Positions 30,551 to 43,109 of a stretch of DNA of 64,000 nt are shown here, one piece after another; position 1 is the first letter of the stretch, and every line of letters begins with the position of its first letter. The stretch is from contig JAQWIT010000008.1 of NCBI GenBank assembly GCA_029248745.1, forward strand, positions 62,001 through 126,000. Direction: 5' to 3'. This DNA comes from Gammaproteobacteria bacterium (GTDB lineage: Bacteria; Pseudomonadota; Gammaproteobacteria; Nitrosococcales; Methylophagaceae). The notes beneath the pieces are model-generated. The model saw nothing but the letters and a program-made list of their open reading frames with translations. It had not been told where the DNA came from and ran no database searches. The translations under genes and the position numbers were made by a program.

Positions 30551-31188
30551 TGGCAGCGTCACTGCTGCAACAAATACAAGAAGGGTGTGATGCGTTAGCA
30601 TTGGCACTATCCACCGAGCAACACCAACAATTGCTAGATTACGTTGCTCTGTTAGCAAAGTGGAATAAGGTTTATAACTTAACGTCAGTTAGAGTTATCG
30701 ATGAAATGGTGAGTCGCCACTTATTAGATAGCTTGGCGATTTTGCCTTACCTTTCTGGCGAAAGTTTATTGGATGTTGGTTCAGGAGGCGGCCTGCCAGG
30801 TATTCCAGTATCGATAGCACGGCCCGATTTAGCCGTTACCTTGTTAGATAGTAATTCAAAAAAAACACGTTTCTTACAACAAGTTAAAGCCGAGCTCAAG
30901 CTGACCAATGTCACCGTTGTTCATGCGCGTATTGAGCAGGCTGATTTGCCGCAATTCGAGGTGGTGACAGCACGGGCTTTTTCAACAATTGGCGATATTA
31001 TTGATTTAACTGGTCGACACTGCCATGATGCGGGCAGGTTGTTGTTGATGAAAGGCGTCTATCCTGAATCAGAATTGAAGGCGTTGGCCAGTGGTTTTTC
31101 GGTGGGTGATATTCATGTGTTGGATGTGCCAGGCTCGGATGGTCAGCGACATTTGGTTGAATTAATTAAAAACGTGCGCGATAGTTAG
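30550..31188 (+). CDS. rsmG: 16S rRNA m7G527 methyltransferase RsmG
   Basis: RsmG (GidB) methylates G527 of 16S rRNA; its loss gives low-level streptomycin resistance in other bacteria. The 212-residue product has the SAM-binding turn LLDVGSGGGLPGIPVSI and the downstream KWNKVYNLT motif near residue 38. I use the ATG at 30550-30552, which overlaps the mnmG stop as TGATG and suggests coupling; a TTG three bases earlier would add one residue. The length is typical. Confidence 0.95.
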   Translation: MAASLLQQIQEGCDALALALSTEQHQQLLDYVALLAKWNKVYNLTSVRVIDEMVSRHLLDSLAILPYLSGESLLDVGSGGGLPGIPVSIARPDLAVTLLDSNSKKTRFLQQVKAELKLTNVTVVHARIEQADLPQFEVVTARAFSTIGDIIDLTGRHCHDAGRLLLMKGVYPESELKALASGFSVGDIHVLDVPGSDGQRHLVELIKNVRDS

Positions 31189-31204
31189 ATAAAAGGTTGT
31201 TTGA

Positions 31205-31972
31205 ATGGGTAATATTTATGCTGTGACCAATCAAAAAGGCGGCGTTGGTAAAACAACGACAACCGTTAATTTGGCAGCATCATTAGCTGAAAATGCGAAA
31301 AAAATATTATTGATCGATTTGGACCCGCAAGGTAACGCAACGACAGGTTGCGGTATCGATAAACCGACGTTGGAAAAAAGCAGTTATGACTTGCTGGTGG
31401 GAGAAGCCAGTGCGAAAGAGGTCATTGTTAAGCGCGATGATTTTTCTTTTGATGTCATTCCAACCAATGCCGATTTAACTGCCGCTGAAATTGAATTGCT
31501 TGATGAAGAGCAGAGAGAACAGCGATTACGTCTGGCGTTAGAACCTATTCGTGCTGACTATGATTATATCTTGATCGATTGTCCGCCTTCTCTGAGTATG
31601 TTGACACTCAATGCCTTGGTGGCTTCTAAAGGCGTTATTATTCCGATTCAATGCGAGTATTATGCTTTAGAAGGCCTATCATCGTTGCTTAAAACGGTTG
31701 AACGAATTAAACAAAGGGCTAATTCTGGATTGGAGATAACAGGCTTGGTTAGAACGATGTTTGATGCCCGGAATAATTTGGCGAATCAGGTGTCGAGGCA
31801 GTTGATCAACCATTTTGAGAAAAAAGTTTTCCATACGATTGTGCCTAGGAATGTCCGTTTGGCAGAAGCGCCCAGTCACGGTATTCCCGTGGTAAGCTAT
31901 GATCGATCATCGCGGGGTTCAATTGCTTATATGGCATTGGCGGGTGAGTTTATGCGAAGAGAAAAGAGTTAG
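31205..31972 (+). CDS. parA: Chromosome partitioning ATPase ParA
   Basis: ParA (Soj) is a DNA-binding ATPase that, with ParB and parS, moves the origin region at chromosome segregation. The 255-residue protein has the deviant Walker A motif KGGVGKTTT at residues 9-17, the Walker A' region DLDPQGNATTG and the Walker B block DYILIDCPPSLS. The length and position after rsmG are those of chromosomal ParA proteins. parB follows after 27 bases. Confidence 0.96.
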   Translation: MGNIYAVTNQKGGVGKTTTTVNLAASLAENAKKILLIDLDPQGNATTGCGIDKPTLEKSSYDLLVGEASAKEVIVKRDDFSFDVIPTNADLTAAEIELLDEEQREQRLRLALEPIRADYDYILIDCPPSLSMLTLNALVASKGVIIPIQCEYYALEGLSSLLKTVERIKQRANSGLEITGLVRTMFDARNNLANQVSRQLINHFEKKVFHTIVPRNVRLAEAPSHGIPVVSYDRSSRGSIAYMALAGEFMRREKS

Positions 31973-32002
31973 GGGCTTTTAGGTCTATGTGCGGGGTGTG
32001 TG

Positions 32003-32860
32003 ATGGCAACTAAAAAAAGAGGATTGGGCAGAGGGTTAGATGCCTTGTTGGCAGATGTCGATCATCAAGATAGTAGCATTAATGATAGCTTGCAATATTT
32101 CCCACTGGATAAAATTCAACCGGGCAAGTATCAGCCGCGTGTTGATATGTCACAAGAGTCTTTGGATGAGTTGGCAGACTCTATTCGTGCTCAAGGTTTA
32201 GTGCAACCAATTGTTGTTAGACCGACTCAAGATGGCCATTATGAAATTATTGCAGGTGAGCGTCGTTGGCGTGCATCACAGCTAGCCGGGTTAGAGACGA
32301 TTCCTGCTTTGGTCAGAGATGTACCAGACCGAAATGCGATTGCGATGGCGTTGATTGAGAATATCCAACGTGAAAATTTAAACCCAATGGAAGAAGCGAA
32401 TGCACTTCACCGTCTACGTGAAGAGTTTTCAATGACGCACCAAGAAGCAGCAGAAGCAGTCGGCCGTTCACGTGCTGCGGTTTCTAATTTGTTAAGACTT
32501 CGAAACCTCAATGATGATGTGAAACGCTTGGTAGAAAACTGTGATTTAGAAATGGGTCATGCGCGGGCGCTATTGCCATTAGAAGGTGAACTGCAGTCAG
32601 AGACAGCCAATGGTATTGTTGAGCGGGGTTTATCGGTTCGTGAGACAGAACAATTGATTCGTCGTATGTTGAGGCCATCGAAAGAAAAGCCGCAATATGC
32701 AGATTCTTTGTTAGCCGAGCTCGAAAAGATAGAGCAGTTGATCAGTGAAAAGTTAGATCACCGTTTTTCGGTTAAACATACCGCTAGTGGTAAGGGTAAA
32801 CTGGTTATTGATTATTCTGATGTGTCGGATTTGAAAAAGATAGTCAAAAAAATAAAGTAA
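32003..32860 (+). CDS. parB: Chromosome partitioning protein ParB
   Basis: ParB binds parS, spreads along DNA using CTP and works with ParA. The 285-residue protein begins MATKKRGLGRGLDALLADV, the N-terminal ParA-interacting motif, and carries the CTP-binding GERRWRA motif near residue 90, the ENIQRENLNPMEEA segment, a helix-turn-helix (QEAAEAVGRSRAAVSNLLRL) and a C-terminal dimerisation region. A GTG directly before the chosen ATG is an alternative start. A matching parS-like site lies in gltB. Confidence 0.95.
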   Translation: MATKKRGLGRGLDALLADVDHQDSSINDSLQYFPLDKIQPGKYQPRVDMSQESLDELADSIRAQGLVQPIVVRPTQDGHYEIIAGERRWRASQLAGLETIPALVRDVPDRNAIAMALIENIQRENLNPMEEANALHRLREEFSMTHQEAAEAVGRSRAAVSNLLRLRNLNDDVKRLVENCDLEMGHARALLPLEGELQSETANGIVERGLSVRETEQLIRRMLRPSKEKPQYADSLLAELEKIEQLISEKLDHRFSVKHTASGKGKLVIDYSDVSDLKKIVKKIK

Positions 32861-32874
32861 ATCAACTATTTTGA

Positions 32875-32904
32875 TTGACCAGATAATCGTCGGCTCTATA
32901 TAAT
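32875..32904 (+). promoter_or_regulatory. Sigma-70 promoter of the ATP synthase operon
   Basis: TTGACC (32875-32880) and a perfect TATAAT (32899-32904) are separated by 18 bases. They lie 33 bases upstream of the atpI start, in the only gap between parB and the atp genes, so this is the likely main atp promoter. Confidence 0.75.
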
Positions 32905-32937
32905 GCCGGGCTTTATCTTAGTAAGAATAAAAACCCA

Positions 32938-34226
<1,289 letters not shown>

Positions 34227-34274
34227 GTTTGGATAGGTTTTACTTTTAATTTTTTAGAATTAGATATTTGTTAG

Positions 34275-34514
<240 letters not shown>

Positions 34515-34545
34515 AGATTATTGCGATAAATAAAGAGGTATTAGC

Positions 34546-35016
34546 ATGAATATGAATGCAACCTTGATTGGTCAAGCAATCGCTTTCGCAATCTTCATTG
34601 CTTTTTGCATGAAGTATGTCTGGCCGCCTATTATGCAGGCGCTAGAAGAACGTACTAAGAAAATTGCAGAAGGTTTGGCAGCTGCAGAACGTGGTCGCCA
34701 TGAGCAAGAATTAGCTGAAAAACGTGCACAACAAGTTATTCATGAAGCAAAAGAGCAAGCGAATGAAATTATTTCGCAGGCACAGCGTCGTGGTAATGAC
34801 ATTGTGGATGAGTCAAAAGAATCCGCTCGCGTTGAAGGCGAACGTATTTTGACAACAGCACAAGCTGAAATCGAACAAGAAGCCAATCGTGCGAAAGATG
34901 AGCTTCGTGGTCAAGTGAGCACTATTGCATTAGCAGGTGCGGCGAAGATTCTTGATCGTGAGATTGATGATAAGGCACATACTGATTTGTTAGATGAATT
35001 AGTAAGCCGGATCTAG
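34546..35016 (+). CDS. atpF: ATP synthase subunit b
   Basis: Subunit b is the peripheral stalk linking subunit a to the delta and alpha subunits. The 156-residue protein has one N-terminal membrane helix (about 5-24) and then a long, charged, coiled-coil helix (LAEKRAQQVIHEAKEQANE and so on). Its length is that of the Escherichia coli subunit. It follows atpE and precedes atpH in the standard order. Confidence 0.96.
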   Translation: MNMNATLIGQAIAFAIFIAFCMKYVWPPIMQALEERTKKIAEGLAAAERGRHEQELAEKRAQQVIHEAKEQANEIISQAQRRGNDIVDESKESARVEGERILTTAQAEIEQEANRAKDELRGQVSTIALAGAAKILDREIDDKAHTDLLDELVSRI

Positions 35017-35028
35017 GGGAATAGAGGA

Positions 35029-35562
35029 ATGGCTGAAGCAATAACAATCGCTCGACCTTATGCGAATGCAGTGTTCAACATTGCGAATGACAAAGTTGAG
35101 TTGAAAGCTTGGTCTGAGTTGTTGGCTGTTTTTGCACAATTTGTAGAAGATGGTGAGATAGCTCAAATGATCGCCAGCCCATCTGTAACGGATGAGCAAG
35201 TGATCGATTTGATGGCCAATGTTACCGGTGAGACTGTGAATGATGAGGCGCGTCATTTATTGATGTTGCTGGCAGAAAATAACCGTTTATCATTGCTGGG
35301 CGATATTGCCGTAATTTATGAAGAATTACGTGCAGAAGCTGAGCAAGTCATGACGGCTGATGTAAGTGCAGCAAAACCATTAACAGAAGAACAAGAAGCC
35401 AATATTTCAGCGGCGTTGAAAAAACGTACAGGCAGAGATGTCACATTAAACGTTGAGGTTGATGAAAGTTTATTAGGCGGCGCGGTTATTCGTGCAGGCG
35501 ACCTGATTATTGACGGATCAGCCTTGGGTAAATTGAACAGACTGGCCAACGTTATTAACTAA
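35029..35562 (+). CDS. atpH: ATP synthase subunit delta
   Basis: Subunit delta joins the top of F1 to the b stalk. The 177-residue protein opens with [12 protein letters not shown], the family start, and ends with the signature around [22 protein letters not shown]. The length is typical. It begins twelve bases after atpF. Confidence 0.96.
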   Translation: MAEAITIARPYANAVFNIANDKVELKAWSELLAVFAQFVEDGEIAQMIASPSVTDEQVIDLMANVTGETVNDEARHLLMLLAENNRLSLLGDIAVIYEELRAEAEQVMTADVSAAKPLTEEQEANISAALKKRTGRDVTLNVEVDESLLGGAVIRAGDLIIDGSALGKLNRLANVIN

Positions 35563-35584
35563 CGGCCCGTATAGAGGAATTAAG

Positions 35585-37126
35585 ATGCAACTCAATTCAG
35601 CAGAGATCAGTGACCTAATCAAAAAGCGCATTGAAAGCTTTGATGGGGCAACTGAAGCACGTACCGAAGGTACTGTTGTTGGTGTAACAGATGGTATTGT
35701 CCGTATTCACGGTCTAGCCGATGTTATGGCAGGGGAAATGTTAGAGTTTCCTGGTAATACTTATGGTATGGCACTTAACTTAGAGCGTGACTCAGTCGGT
35801 GCCGTTGTATTAGGCAACTACCAACATATTACAGAAGGCGACAGTGTTAAATGTACTGGTCGCATTTTGGAAGTACCGGTAGGCGAAGGTTTATTAGGTC
35901 GCGTTGTTGACGCCCTAGGTAATCCAATCGATGGTAAAGGTGAAATCACTAGTGAAGCGACATCTCCAATCGAGAAGATCGCACCAGGTGTTATCTCGCG
36001 TCAATCGGTTGACCAACCCCTTCAGTTAGGTTTGAAATCAGTTGATGCGATGATTCCAGTTGGTCGTGGTCAACGTGAGTTGATTATCGGTGACCGTCAA
36101 ACAGGTAAAACAGCTATCGCGATTGATGCGATTATCAATCAAAAAGATACCGGTGTTAAATGTATCTATGTTGCGATTGGTCAAAAAGCCTCTTCAATTG
36201 CAAACGTTGTTCGTAAACTTGAAGAACATGGTGCATTAGGCCATACAACAATTGTTGCTGCGGCGGCATCGGATTCAGCGGCACTTCAATTCATTGCACC
36301 CTATGCCGGTTGTTCAATGGGTGAGTATTTTCGTGATAAAGGTGAAGATGCACTGATTATTTATGATGATTTGACCAAACAAGCTTGGGCTTACCGTCAA
36401 GTATCATTGTTACTACGTCGTCCACCGGGTCGTGAAGCCTACCCTGGTGATGTTTTCTACATTCACTCTCGTTTATTAGAGCGTGCATCACGTGTTAGTG
36501 CTGACTATGTAGAGAAGCAAACTGATGGTGCTGTAACAGGTAAAACAGGTTCATTAACAGCATTACCGATTATCGAGACACAAGCGGGTGACGTATCTGC
36601 ATTCGTACCAACGAATGTGATTTCGATTACCGATGGTCAAATCTTCTTAGAAACAGATTTATTTAACTCAGGTATTCGTCCTGCGATTAACGCGGGTTTA
36701 TCAGTATCACGTGTTGGTGGTGCTGCTCAAACTAAGATTGTTAAGAAGCTCGGTGGTGGTACCCGTCTTGATTTGGCGCAATACCGCGAGTTAGCAGCCT
36801 TTGCCCAGTTCGCTTCGGATCTTGATGAAGCAACACGTGGTCAAATTGAACGTGGTCAACGTGTCACAGAGTTAATGAAGCAACCACAATATCAGCCATT
36901 ATCAATTGCTGAAATGTCGGTGTCTTTGTTTGCGGCTAACGAAGGTTTTATAGATGATGTTGAAGTCGATAAGGTCGGTTCTTTCGAAGCGTCATTGTTG
37001 TCTTACATGAAGTCTAATGAAGCTGACTTAATGGCTATGATTAATGAAACGGGTGGTTTTGATGATGAGATCTCTGGCGGTATGCGCTCAGCGATTGAAA
37101 ACTTCAAAACGACTGGTAGCTGGTAA
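35585..37126 (+). CDS. atpA: ATP synthase subunit alpha
   Basis: Subunit alpha is the regulatory nucleotide-binding subunit of F1. The 513-residue protein has the Walker A motif GDRQTGKTA at about residues 170-178, the [20 protein letters not shown] block, and the family signature around [17 protein letters not shown]. Length is the same as in Escherichia coli. No anomalies were seen. Confidence 0.98.
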   Translation: MQLNSAEISDLIKKRIESFDGATEARTEGTVVGVTDGIVRIHGLADVMAGEMLEFPGNTYGMALNLERDSVGAVVLGNYQHITEGDSVKCTGRILEVPVGEGLLGRVVDALGNPIDGKGEITSEATSPIEKIAPGVISRQSVDQPLQLGLKSVDAMIPVGRGQRELIIGDRQTGKTAIAIDAIINQKDTGVKCIYVAIGQKASSIANVVRKLEEHGALGHTTIVAAAASDSAALQFIAPYAGCSMGEYFRDKGEDALIIYDDLTKQAWAYRQVSLLLRRPPGREAYPGDVFYIHSRLLERASRVSADYVEKQTDGAVTGKTGSLTALPIIETQAGDVSAFVPTNVISITDGQIFLETDLFNSGIRPAINAGLSVSRVGGAAQTKIVKKLGGGTRLDLAQYRELAAFAQFASDLDEATRGQIERGQRVTELMKQPQYQPLSIAEMSVSLFAANEGFIDDVEVDKVGSFEASLLSYMKSNEADLMAMINETGGFDDEISGGMRSAIENFKTTGSW

Positions 37127-37140
37127 TCGGAGCATAAGCC

Positions 37141-38007
37141 ATGGCTAGCGGTAAAGAGATACGGACTCAAATAGGCAGCATCAAAAACACGCAGAAAATT
37201 ACGCGTGCGATGGAGATGGTAGCTGCGAGTAAGATGCGTAAAGCGCAAGAGCGTATGGCAGCAACACGTCCTTATTCGAATAAAATCCATAATGTGATTC
37301 AACATTTGGCTTTTGCTCATCCTGAATACAAACATACCTACCTACAAGAAAGAGAAGAAAAAACACGCGTTGGTTACATTGTCGTGTCTTCAGATCGTGG
37401 TTTGTGTGGCGGTTTGAATAACAATTTATTCAGAACCCTACTGAAAGATATTCAGGAAAAAACGGATAGTGGTATCGAGATTGATGTCTGTGCAATTGGT
37501 AAAAAAGCGACGAGTTTCTTTAGCCGCTTGCCAGTGACATTGACAGCACAAGTTACGCAATTGGGTGAAGAACCCAGTGCCGAAGAGTTAGTCGGTGCCG
37601 TTAAAGTGATGCTAGATGCCTTCGAAGAAGGTCGAATTGATAGCCTGTACTTAGTATTCAATGAGTTCGTCAATACCATGACGCAAGAAAACAAAGTCAT
37701 GAAGCTATTGCCGAATGTGCAAGCTGAGCTAAGTGAGGGTATGTCACATCACTGGGATTACATTTACGAACCGGATGCGAAAGAAGTATTAGATAGCTTA
37801 TTGGTTCGTTACATTGAGTCTTTGGTTTATCAAGGTGTGGTTGAAAACGCGGCCTGTGAACAAGCATCGCGGATGGTTGCGATGAAAAGTGCATCGGACA
37901 ATGCGGGTGATCTTATTGATGACTTGCAACTGGTGTACAACAAGGCGCGCCAAGCTGCTATTACACAAGAAATATCTGAAATTGTTGCTGGCGCCGCGGC
38001 GGTATAA
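37141..38007 (+). CDS. atpG: ATP synthase subunit gamma
   Basis: Subunit gamma is the central rotor shaft. The 288-residue protein opens [20 protein letters not shown] with the long N-terminal helix, has the [13 protein letters not shown] block, and closes with the C-terminal helix containing [21 protein letters not shown]. The length is normal for the subunit. Confidence 0.97.
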   Translation: MASGKEIRTQIGSIKNTQKITRAMEMVAASKMRKAQERMAATRPYSNKIHNVIQHLAFAHPEYKHTYLQEREEKTRVGYIVVSSDRGLCGGLNNNLFRTLLKDIQEKTDSGIEIDVCAIGKKATSFFSRLPVTLTAQVTQLGEEPSAEELVGAVKVMLDAFEEGRIDSLYLVFNEFVNTMTQENKVMKLLPNVQAELSEGMSHHWDYIYEPDAKEVLDSLLVRYIESLVYQGVVENAACEQASRMVAMKSASDNAGDLIDDLQLVYNKARQAAITQEISEIVAGAAAV

Positions 38008-38030
38008 AGCAAATAACACGGGCGTTTTAA

Positions 38031-39437
<1,407 letters not shown>

Positions 39438-39449
39438 GGGGATTCAATC

Positions 39450-39872
39450 ATGGCGATGACTATTCATGTTGACGTAGTAAGTGCTGAAAAAGAGATTTAC
39501 TCTGGCTTAGTTGAGGCTGTTTTCGCAACAGCTACAATGGGTGAAATCGGTATTTATCCTCGACATACGCCTTTATTAACTAGCTTAAAGGCTGGTGAAG
39601 TACGTGTTCTTGTCAATGGACAAGAAGAGCAATTCTACGTGTCTGGCGGCATGTTGGAAGTGCAACCTCATGTTGTAACAGTTTTGGCTGACACGGCGAT
39701 GCGTGCTGATGATGTTGATGAAGCGGCAGCGATAGCAGCGAAAGAAGCAGCAGAGAAGTCTTTAGCTGAAAGTGCTGAAAAATTAGACTATGCTGAGGTA
39801 CAGGCACAGTTAGCTGAAGCGTCAGCTCAGTTACGTGTTGTTCAACGTGCGAGAAAATCAGCAGGTCGTTAA
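39450..39872 (+). CDS. atpC: ATP synthase subunit epsilon
   Basis: Subunit epsilon couples the rotor to the c-ring and can inhibit ATP hydrolysis. The 140-residue protein has an N-terminal beta-sandwich (opening MTIHVDVVSAEKEIYSG, with the GEIGIYPRHTPLLT motif) and a C-terminal helical pair rich in alanine and glutamate. It is the last gene of the atp operon and is followed by a terminator. Confidence 0.96.
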   Translation: MAMTIHVDVVSAEKEIYSGLVEAVFATATMGEIGIYPRHTPLLTSLKAGEVRVLVNGQEEQFYVSGGMLEVQPHVVTVLADTAMRADDVDEAAAIAAKEAAEKSLAESAEKLDYAEVQAQLAEASAQLRVVQRARKSAGR

Positions 39873-39895
39873 TCTGCATAGCAAAATAACAAAAG

Positions 39896-39924
39896 AGGCT
39901 GTTCTTTGGAACGGCCTTTTTTTT
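39896..39924 (+). terminator. Terminator of the ATP synthase operon
   Basis: AGGCTGTTC pairs with GAACGGCCT (one G-U wobble) around TTTG, followed by a run of eight T. It starts 24 bases after the atpC stop. Confidence 0.9.
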
Positions 39925-40040
39925 GACTTAAACAAAAGGGTTAGCCATTGGCAAAGTTGGGTGTTTGTTCTCGAATTACCCGAATAAACTTTGTTAGAAT
40001 GCACCTTTCACTCACTTACTTACCATGATGGAACACAATT

Positions 40041-41405
40041 ATGTCACTGAGCATCGTTATTCTTGCCGCTGGTAAAGGCACGCGAATGAAGTCAGCACAA
40101 GCCAAGGTTATGCATGGCCTTGCAGGTCGACCTTTACTACAACATGTGATTGATACAGCCAAGCAACTCCAGCCTACGCAACTCGTGGTGGTGGCCGGTA
40201 ATGGTGCTGTGCAAGTCTTACCCTTTCTAGAAGGCAACCAAGTTGATGCGGTGATGCAAACCGAGCAATTGGGTACAGGCCATGCCGTGATGCAAGCGAA
40301 AGACGCCATCGCAGCCTCTGAGCAAGTTTTAGTGCTCTATGGTGATGTGCCATTAACACAAGTAGTGACGTTAGAAGCCTTGATTGATTGTGTAGCAGAA
40401 GGTGGTGTGGGTATTTTAACCACTAAGCTTGATGATCCAACGGGCTATGGGCGGATTGTACGAGACTTTGATGGACGCATTAGATGTATTACCGAACAGA
40501 AAGATGCTAACCCAGAAATACTATTAATTGATGAAGTGAACAGTGGCATTATGCTATTGCCGAGCCAGTGGCTACTGGCTTCCTTAGATATGTTGGGGAA
40601 TAACAATGCCCAAGGGGAATATTACTTGACCGATATGATTGCCTTAGCCGTAGCAGATGGCCTTGCGATCGATACGGTTTGTGTTGATGATGAAACTGAA
40701 GTAGCAGGGGTGAATAACCGTAGTCAGTTAGCAGCACTAGAGCGTCATCATCAATTAGCACAGGCGGAAGCTTTGATGACAGCAGGGGTGACTTTTGCTG
40801 ATCCAGCACGCGTTGATGTCCGTGGTGATGTCACGATCGGCAACGATAGCTTTGTTGATGTGAATGTGATTTTTGAAGGTACGGTTTCTGTTGGTTCGAA
40901 TGTAGAAATTGGTGCTAATTGTATTCTTAAAAATTGCGAAATAGGCGAAGGCAGTGTGATTTTACCAAATAGTATGATCGATTCGTCTGTGATTGGTGCT
41001 AATGCGAATATTGGTCCTTTTGCTCGATTAAGACCAGGTACGGCTTTAGCGGATAAGGCGAAGATTGGTAACTTTGTTGAAACCAAAAATGCCAATATTG
41101 GCTTAGGCTCGAAAGTGAATCACCTGAGTTATATTGGTGATACGGATATGGGTGCTGGGGTGAATATTGGGGCTGGTACGATCACGTGTAATTATGATGG
41201 TGCTAATAAGCATCGTACGGTAATTGGCGATAATGCGTTTGTTGGATCTGATACGCAATTGGTTGCGCCTGTTACAGTTGGAGAGGGGGCTACGATTGGT
41301 GCTGGGACAACGTTGAGGAAGGATGCGGGTGATGGGCAGTTGACGCTAACTAAGAGTCGTCAAATAACGGTTGAGGGATGGGTTCGGCCCCAAAAAACTA
41401 AATAA
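40041..41405 (+). CDS. glmU: Bifunctional UDP-GlcNAc pyrophosphorylase / GlcN-1-P acetyltransferase
   Basis: GlmU makes UDP-N-acetylglucosamine for peptidoglycan and lipid A. The 454-residue protein has the N-terminal nucleotidyltransferase motif LAAGKGTRMKS and a C-terminal left-handed beta-helix of hexapeptide repeats (for example IGNDSFVDVNVIFEG) with the acetyltransferase site near NFVETKNANIGLGSKVNHLS. Length is normal. It follows the atp operon, but glmS, often the next gene, is missing and AT-rich accessory sequence follows. Confidence 0.97.
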   Translation: MSLSIVILAAGKGTRMKSAQAKVMHGLAGRPLLQHVIDTAKQLQPTQLVVVAGNGAVQVLPFLEGNQVDAVMQTEQLGTGHAVMQAKDAIAASEQVLVLYGDVPLTQVVTLEALIDCVAEGGVGILTTKLDDPTGYGRIVRDFDGRIRCITEQKDANPEILLIDEVNSGIMLLPSQWLLASLDMLGNNNAQGEYYLTDMIALAVADGLAIDTVCVDDETEVAGVNNRSQLAALERHHQLAQAEALMTAGVTFADPARVDVRGDVTIGNDSFVDVNVIFEGTVSVGSNVEIGANCILKNCEIGEGSVILPNSMIDSSVIGANANIGPFARLRPGTALADKAKIGNFVETKNANIGLGSKVNHLSYIGDTDMGAGVNIGAGTITCNYDGANKHRTVIGDNAFVGSDTQLVAPVTVGEGATIGAGTTLRKDAGDGQLTLTKSRQITVEGWVRPQKTK

Positions 41406-41416
41406 GGGAATATTTA

Positions 41417-42255
41417 ATGGAAGGTATTGAATGCATATGGGAGTGGTTGATTAACTTTTTTTGAGTCATCTAGTGACTTTTCTTAACACAAATTTTGTAG
41501 TTGCATTGCTAGCATCAATGGCTAGTGCCTATTTCGGAGCGACAGTAGCTCAGAAAGTAATTCTGCGGAACAAGAAAAAGGAAGAGCTTGAGGTACAATT
41601 GAGAAATACCAATTCTGCAATAACGATGGCCGTTACGATATGTAATATGGGGTTAGCGCTTAAGAAGCAATTAATAAAACCTCTCTATGATGCTTACATC
41701 CTTGATCAAGAAAAATTTATTGATTTTGAAGCAAACAAAGCTGAAAACGTAGGAAAGACTTTTCATTTTGAGGCCGATCTCCAGTCTTTTGGTACAACAG
41801 CACTTCGAATAAAAAATTTGGAAAATATTTTATTCGATAAAGTCAATACACCTAGTCGAGCATTGTCAGCAGTAGCTTTTGTAGAGCTATCACATTCTAG
41901 CTTGATAGGAAGGTTAAATAATACAAGAGCTTTGATTAGTAAGTTTTCGTAAAGAGAGCATTCTACTGAAGAGTTTGCATACCATTATTTTGGTTTAAAA
42001 ATGCTCTCGGGGAATACACATAGTGAGTATTCAGATGTGATTAACGGGATTATGAGTTACATTGATGATGTTATTTTCTTTAGCAAGGTAATAAGTGAAG
42101 ATCTTGAGAAGTATGGAAAAGGCCTTAGAGAAAGAGAAAAACTAATACCTTCGGATTTTTCAATACAGTCTAGTGATTTTAGTTCTGCTGAAGCGCAGGA
42201 ATTAATGCCAGATCAAGAAAAATATTCTCCATGGCTAGCAGGGTTTAAAGGTTAG
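41417..42255 (+). pseudogene. Split membrane-anchored protein gene (frameshift plus ochre stop)
   Basis: One long coding pattern spans this stretch. ATG 41417, with GGGAATA upstream, reads MEGIECIWEWLINFF and hits TGA after a T7 run at 41456-41462. The shifted frame opens with LSHLVTFLNTNFVVALLASM, a membrane segment, then continues as a charged soluble protein to a TAA at 41950-41952. The same frame then continues, opening REHSTEEFAYHYFGLKMLSG, for about 100 more codons to TAA 42253-42255. Joined, these give about 280 residues. If only the pieces are real they would be 163 residues (TTG start at 41461) and 84 residues (from 42001). I do not recognise the family; codon use is more AT-rich than glmU, suggesting transfer. 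Confidence 0.55.
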
Positions 42256-42261
42256 TTAGAT

Positions 42262-42760
42262 TTAAACCAGATGAAAAAGAGCCCGATCTATTTTCCTCTA
42301 TTTCGAATTCGCTGCCGCTGGGTGTTCATTTATTTTGCGTGGCCAAAAGAAACGAACCAAACAAAAGGCCAGCCCATACTTGTCCTTCGGATTCCCTCGT
42401 TTCGATAAATGATTTTGGCGTGATAGAAACTCGCTACGCTGAACAGCTATCACACTATTCCAAATAATTTTCCGAATCTCTGCTTCGCATCTAGGGCAAT
42501 TTGGACTCTTCCCAAGGCCTTATTTATTTCCCCAAATCCCCTTTTTGTACTGATGAGGAATAGATTTAAATAAGCGATAAGTGAGTTCAGTGTTTGAGCA
42601 TAGCGAGTTTTGAACGAGCCGCTTATTTGAATCTATGACGAATGAAGTCGTAGGTCAGTACAAGGGGTTGCCTTGGGTTGTTAGGGGAATGGCCACGCAT
42701 TTCCCTGACTCGGCCTTAGTCGAAATAAGTTAAATTAGGACACGGTGTGTTGCTACAGCA
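42262..42760. repeat. Structured non-coding, repeat-like element
   Basis: This 500-base stretch has no credible gene on either strand but is full of inverted repeats. CCCCTTTTTGTACTGA (42538-42553) matches TCAGTACAAGGGG (42655-42667) in reverse complement, and ATAGATTTAAATAAGCG (42570-42580 region) matches CGCTTATTTGAATCTAT (42620-42636), so the two arms fold into a hairpin of roughly 130 bases. A second stem, TGATAG and CTATCA, lies at 42421-42452. Segments such as CTCGCTACGCTGAAC recur as the reverse complement of a related stretch near 42588-42606. This looks like an interspersed repeat or a folded RNA; the class is unknown to me. Confidence 0.5.
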
Positions 42761-42791
42761 TCATAAAACTTAAATTTAATACATTTCATCC

Positions 42792-42968
42792 TTAACCAAA
42801 TCCTGATACGCATTCCATGTTGCATGGCCCATAACCAAAACTAGCCGTTGGGTGGTAGCTTTGATCCAACCAACCTTCTTTTAGCCAAGAAAAGGGCTTT
42901 AGAACGGTATTTTTGAGGTCGTTTGGGTGGGTGGGTTTTAGGTGATGTAAAGGATGCATTGTATTCAT
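42792..42968 (-). CDS. Small ORF with strong ribosome binding site, unknown function
   Basis: A 58-codon frame starts at ATG 42966-42968 with AAGGAGAG seven bases upstream, an excellent ribosome site, which is the main reason to list it. The product opens MNTMHPLHHLKPTHPNDLKN and includes VLKPFSWLKEGWLDQ; I do not recognise it, although the WLKEGW part loosely recalls the start of DUF2189-type membrane proteins. In the overlapping frame a second protein-like string (ATTQRLVLVMGHATWNAYQ) ends at TAA about 20 bases further on, so the gene may be frameshifted in the AAAA run near 42886-42889. Confidence 0.4.
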   Translation of the reverse strand: MNTMHPLHHLKPTHPNDLKNTVLKPFSWLKEGWLDQSYHPTASFGYGPCNMECVSGFG

Positions 42969-43056
42969 GACACTCTCCTTTATTGGTGTATGAAGAGAGG
43001 TTTTACAAAGTTATAAAATATACACTGCGTTTGAGTCAGATAGTTTTGTTTTTAGA

Positions 43057-43085
43057 TAAAAATAAACCCGTGGTGGAGGGTTTAT
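43057..43085 (-). terminator. Terminator after degQ
   Basis: On the minus strand ATAAACCC (43078-43085) pairs with GGGTTTAT (43062-43069) around an 8-base loop, followed by a short T run. It lies about 25 bases past the degQ stop. Confidence 0.65.
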
Positions 43086-43109
43086 GGATGTTTACGACAT
43101 ATTTGATGT

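Noticed and set aside
36480-36720. CACGTG-containing sites in atpA as parS
   Set aside because: They lack the flanking TGTT and AACA arms.
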